A stretch of DNA of 44,848 nt from Planctomycetales bacterium (lineage in GTDB: Bacteria > Planctomycetota > Planctomycetia > Isosphaerales > Isosphaeraceae): positions 1-44,848 of the forward strand of contig DAIDKV010000128.1 in assembly GCA_027449865.1 (NCBI GenBank), read 5' to 3'. Shown here piece after piece: positions 41,917-44,848 of the stretch (its first letter is position 1; each line of letters begins with the position of its first letter). Position numbers and translations under genes: made by a program. The notes under the pieces were generated by a model, which was not told the origin of the DNA, ran no database searches, and was given only the letters and a program-made list of their open reading frames with translations.

Positions 41917-44848
41917 ATGTCGAAAAACGGGCGTCGGAAGGTCCGGGACGAGGGATGGCCCGGTGGGTTGAGCGGATGGTGGGGCGGGCGGGATCGCGGT
42001 CGGCGTCGTCCGGTGTCGACGGTGGTTGCCGAGTTCGACCGGCTTGAGCCAAGGACGATGCTGACAGCCGTTCGGGTCCCTCTTGTGGCGGCTTCGCTGG
42101 CTCCCCAGGCGCCGGGAACCGCGTGGAACGTCCAGCTCGCCCCGGGCAACGCCGGCTCTCAGGCACTCGCGGCGATCGAGCCGGCCGTCGCGGCGGCCGG
42201 CGCCTCGATCGGAACAACGCCCGTCTCGGGACTCTACGTCGTGCAGGGAACGGCCACCGCGATGGGGACCCTCGGGCCGAAGCTCGGGGCGATCCCGGGA
42301 GTCTCCTACGCTGGGGCCGAGCATCTCCTTCAGACGACGACCCTACCACCGGGCACGCCGAACGATCCGAACTATCAAAATGGAAGTCAGTGGCAGCTCA
42401 ACGGTCCCTGGGGAATCAACGCGCCCGGTGCCTGGTCGGTCACCGTGGGCTCGACCAGCGTGATCGTCGCCGATACCGACACCGGGCTGGTCTCGACCCT
42501 GGCCGACATCCAGGCCAACACGATGCCCGGCTGGAACACGATCACCAACACCAGCAACACGACCGACGGGAACGGCCACGGCACCTTCACCGCCGGTGAG
42601 ATCGGGGCCGTCGGGAACAACGGGATCGGCGTGACGGGCGTCGAGTGGACGACCCGGATCATGCCGGTGCAGTTCCTCGACAGCTCGGGGAGCGGGACCG
42701 ACTCCGCCGCCGCCGCCGCGATCGAGTACGCCATCCAGAACGGCGCGAAGGTCATCAACGCGAGCTGGGGCGGGCAGGGGGTCGACCCGACGATTCAGTC
42801 GGCCCTCCAGGACGCCTACAACGCAGGCGTGATCGTGGTCGCCGCCGCCGGCAACAGCGGAACCAGCGACGACACCACCTTCTTCGCCCCAGCCTCGTAC
42901 TCGGCCCAGGATCCGAACGTCATCACCGTGGCCGCGACCGATAGCCAGGGCCAACTGACAAGCTGGTCGAATTTCGGTGTGCAGACCGTGCAGCTCGCGG
43001 CGCCAGGGCTGAACGTCTTCAGCCTGACCTCCAACGGGTCCGACGGCTACATGAGCGGCACCTCGATGGCCGCCCCACTGGTCACGGCGACCGTGGCCCT
43101 GGTCGAATCGGCACATCCAGGCTGGTCGATGGGCGAGGTGATCTCGGCGGTGCTCGACCACACGACGCCCGACCCGGCCCTGGTGGGGAAGGTGGCGACC
43201 GGCGGGCTCCTGAATGCGGGGGCCGCGGTTGCCAACACGGTCGGACCTCGGGTCGTCTCGACATCGCCCGTCGGGTCGATCATCAGTCCTGGGGGGCTCA
43301 CCGGCTTCCGTCTGACCTTCTCCGAGGTGATCTCCGCGTCGACGTTCTCGGCGTCGTCGGTGACGGTGACCGGACCGAACGGGCCGATCTCGGGGGTGAC
43401 GCTCGAGCCGGTGGTCGGCACCACCGACCATCAGTTCTTCGTCGCGTTCCCCTCTCAGACGGCTCCCGGCAACTACACGGTGAGCATCGCGCCATCGGGC
43501 ATTCGCGACCTCTACGGCAACGTCATGGCCCAGACCGGGGCCGGCGCCTCGGCCTCGGGCGGATACTCGATGACAACCGCACAGGTGCCCGCCGCGGTCG
43601 TCACGGCGCTCCCCACTTTCGTCGCGCCAGGATCGACGGAGCCGATGATGGTGACGATCGAGGCACCCGGCGGTGGCGTCGCGACGAACTTCGTCGGCAC
43701 GCTCCAGTTCCAGACATCCGACCCGTTGGCTGTTCTCGCATCATCTTACACATACACAACCACCGACGCCGGTGCCCGCGTCTTCCCGGTCATCCTGAAC
43801 ACGCCGGGAGCGCAGACGATCACGATCACGGATTCCGCCTCGGGGATCTCCACGACCGTCACGGTCGACGTCGGGATGCCGATGGGCAACTCGGCCACGT
43901 TCGTCAAACAAGACGCGAACACCCAGGGAACATGGTCCGGCATCTACGGCTCGACCGGCTACGAGGTCATCGGCGGCCAGACGACGCTGCCCAGCTTCGC
44001 GACGATCTCGGCCTCGGGCGAGCAGACCCAGACCTGGGCCTCCTCGACGTCCGACCCTCGCGCCCCGCAGACAGCCCCCGCCGCCACCTCGCGAGCCGCC
44101 GCGGCCTGGTACGGATCGAGCTTCACCGTGAACGTGAATCTGACCGACGGCCAGACTCACGACCTGGCCCTCTATTTCCTCGACTGGACAGGCAGCGCTG
44201 GGACTGAGGTCGTCCAGCTTGCCGACGCAACGACCGGGACCATTTTCGATACCCAGACGATCACGTCGTTCGACCAGGGGCTCTACCTCGTCTACGAGGT
44301 GAGCGGTGATGTCAACATCACCATCACCGCCCAGGCCGGCCCGAACGCGGTCCTCAGCGGTCTCTTCCTCGACCCGCAGCTCTCAGCGCCACCGGTTCCC
44401 ACGCCAGGCCCAACGCCCACTCCGGCGCCCTCCGCGACGGCCGCCTTCCTGAGCACCGACACGACCACCCAGGGAACCTGGAACGGAGTCTACGGCGGCC
44501 AGGGCTACGCCATCGTCGGCGGCCAGACAAACCTGCCGAATTTCGCGACGATGACCGTCTCAGGCGAGCAGCACTGGACCTGGGCAAACTCAACTTCCGA
44601 CGTCCGCGCCCCGCAAGATGCCGCCGGATGGACCAACCGGGTCTCACAGGCCTGGTACAACTCCAGCTTCACGATCCAGCTCGACCTCGCCGATGGACAG
44701 CTCCACAACCTGGAACTCTACTTCGTCGACTGGGTCCGACCCATGCGCACCCAGCTCGTGCAAATCTCCAACGCATCCACAGGCTCCCTCCTCGCCAGCG
44801 CCACCGTCACCTCCTTCTACAACGGTGCCTATCTCGACTTCCAGGTCA
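41917..44848 (+). CDS. S8 subtilisin-like protease with LEPR N-terminus, 3' partial
   Basis: At least 977 residues are present; the gene runs off the window. The N-terminus is basic and then has FDRLEPRTMLTA (residues 40-51), the planctomycete LEPR-type motif used by many giant exported proteins. A propeptide-like part follows, then the subtilase core: D188 in VADTDTGL, H221 in GNGHGTFTAGE and S383 in SGTSMAAPLV. Next come Ig/Big-like segments (STSPVGSIISPGGLTGFRL, about 450-650). Two copies of a roughly 180-residue domain (from 658 and from about 840; NTQGTWSGIYG / TTQGTWNGVYG) follow, joined by a PTPGPTPTPAP linker. The start at 41917 is required for the LEPR motif and has AGGGAG about ten bases upstream; ATG 42058 lies inside the motif. 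The protein is secreted or surface-bound. Confidence 0.92.
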   Translation, partial: MSKNGRRKVRDEGWPGGLSGWWGGRDRGRRRPVSTVVAEFDRLEPRTMLTAVRVPLVAASLAPQAPGTAWNVQLAPGNAGSQALAAIEPAVAAAGASIGTTPVSGLYVVQGTATAMGTLGPKLGAIPGVSYAGAEHLLQTTTLPPGTPNDPNYQNGSQWQLNGPWGINAPGAWSVTVGSTSVIVADTDTGLVSTLADIQANTMPGWNTITNTSNTTDGNGHGTFTAGEIGAVGNNGIGVTGVEWTTRIMPVQFLDSSGSGTDSAAAAAIEYAIQNGAKVINASWGGQGVDPTIQSALQDAYNAGVIVVAAAGNSGTSDDTTFFAPASYSAQDPNVITVAATDSQGQLTSWSNFGVQTVQLAAPGLNVFSLTSNGSDGYMSGTSMAAPLVTATVALVESAHPGWSMGEVISAVLDHTTPDPALVGKVATGGLLNAGAAVANTVGPRVVSTSPVGSIISPGGLTGFRLTFSEVISASTFSASSVTVTGPNGPISGVTLEPVVGTTDHQFFVAFPSQTAPGNYTVSIAPSGIRDLYGNVMAQTGAGASASGGYSMTTAQVPAAVVTALPTFVAPGSTEPMMVTIEAPGGGVATNFVGTLQFQTSDPLAVLASSYTYTTTDAGARVFPVILNTPGAQTITITDSASGISTTVTVDVGMPMGNSATFVKQDANTQGTWSGIYGSTGYEVIGGQTTLPSFATISASGEQTQTWASSTSDPRAPQTAPAATSRAAAAWYGSSFTVNVNLTDGQTHDLALYFLDWTGSAGTEVVQLADATTGTIFDTQTITSFDQGLYLVYEVSGDVNITITAQAGPNAVLSGLFLDPQLSAPPVPTPGPTPTPAPSATAAFLSTDTTTQGTWNGVYGGQGYAIVGGQTNLPNFATMTVSGEQHWTWANSTSDVRAPQDAAGWTNRVSQAWYNSSFTIQLDLADGQLHNLELYFVDWVRPMRTQLVQISNASTGSLLASATVTSFYNGAYLDFQV

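Noticed and set aside
42343-43431. 362-codon minus-strand frame opposite the subtilase
   Set aside because: The plus strand holds the full subtilase core with its triad; the minus frame is its shadow.

Overview
The window looks like chromosome from a high-GC planctomycete, most likely of the Isosphaeraceae type. The evidence is the gene content. There is a DUF1559 prepilin-like protein with the N-terminal [16 protein letters not shown] signature, a subtilase with the planctomycete LEPR-type N-terminal motif, and a PEP-CTERM protein. There is also a giant Gly-rich beta-helix protein with an ESRITPT N-terminus, and several small proteins I recognise as planctomycete-type. Base composition is strongly GC-rich except in a few intergenic stretches and in the PEP-CTERM gene. 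All names here come from motif reading by eye; no database search was possible.

Layout. 0-1.2 kb: a PIN-domain toxin behind a broken antitoxin, and a small membrane protein. 1.3-6.1 kb: two secreted or surface proteins (Gly-rich beta-helix, DUF1559) facing away from each other across an AT-rich spacer. 6.3-10.1 kb: a ROK-family regulator, then an AAA ATPase coupled to a DUF4276/TOPRIM-like partner that carries a nonsense codon, then two antitoxin-like genes without toxins. 10.1-14.3 kb: asparagine synthase (minus) and a ClC channel with CBS domains (plus). 14.3-18.2 kb: a run of minus-strand genes comprising hpt, two GT4 glycosyltransferases, a small helical protein with a nucleotidyltransferase, and a small Cys-rich protein. 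18.3-23.5 kb: DinB, a 71-bp intergenic repeat, the PEP-CTERM protein, a large zinc metalloprotease, bS21 and a small conserved protein. 23.8-32.8 kb: UDP-glucose dehydrogenase facing a five-gene, tightly coupled plus-strand operon (HlyD-like adaptor, MurG-like transferase, two GT4 transferases, ABC exporter). 32.8-39.4 kb: the wreck of a type I restriction-modification locus. hsdM and hsdR are truncated and hsdS is absent, but a DUF262-DUF1524-DUF4268x2 protein, an AlbA_2/GHKL ATPase protein and a Uma2-type nuclease are intact. 39.7-44.8 kb: an S10 serine carboxypeptidase and, running off the edge, an S8 subtilase with duplicated C-terminal domains.

How the genes work together. The 23.8-32.8 kb block reads as a glycan or glycoconjugate pathway: Ugd supplies UDP-glucuronate, three transferases assemble, and an ABC exporter with an HlyD-type adaptor moves or presents the product. 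AsnB and the hpt-GT-GT operon may contribute to the same surface-polysaccharide theme. The PEP-CTERM protein is the kind of cargo exosortase systems anchor, but no exosortase is in the window. Two places look like defence loci in decay or remodelling (7.6-10.1 kb and 32.8-39.4 kb). In both, catalytic parts of the classical system are damaged while the ATPase or accessory partners remain open.
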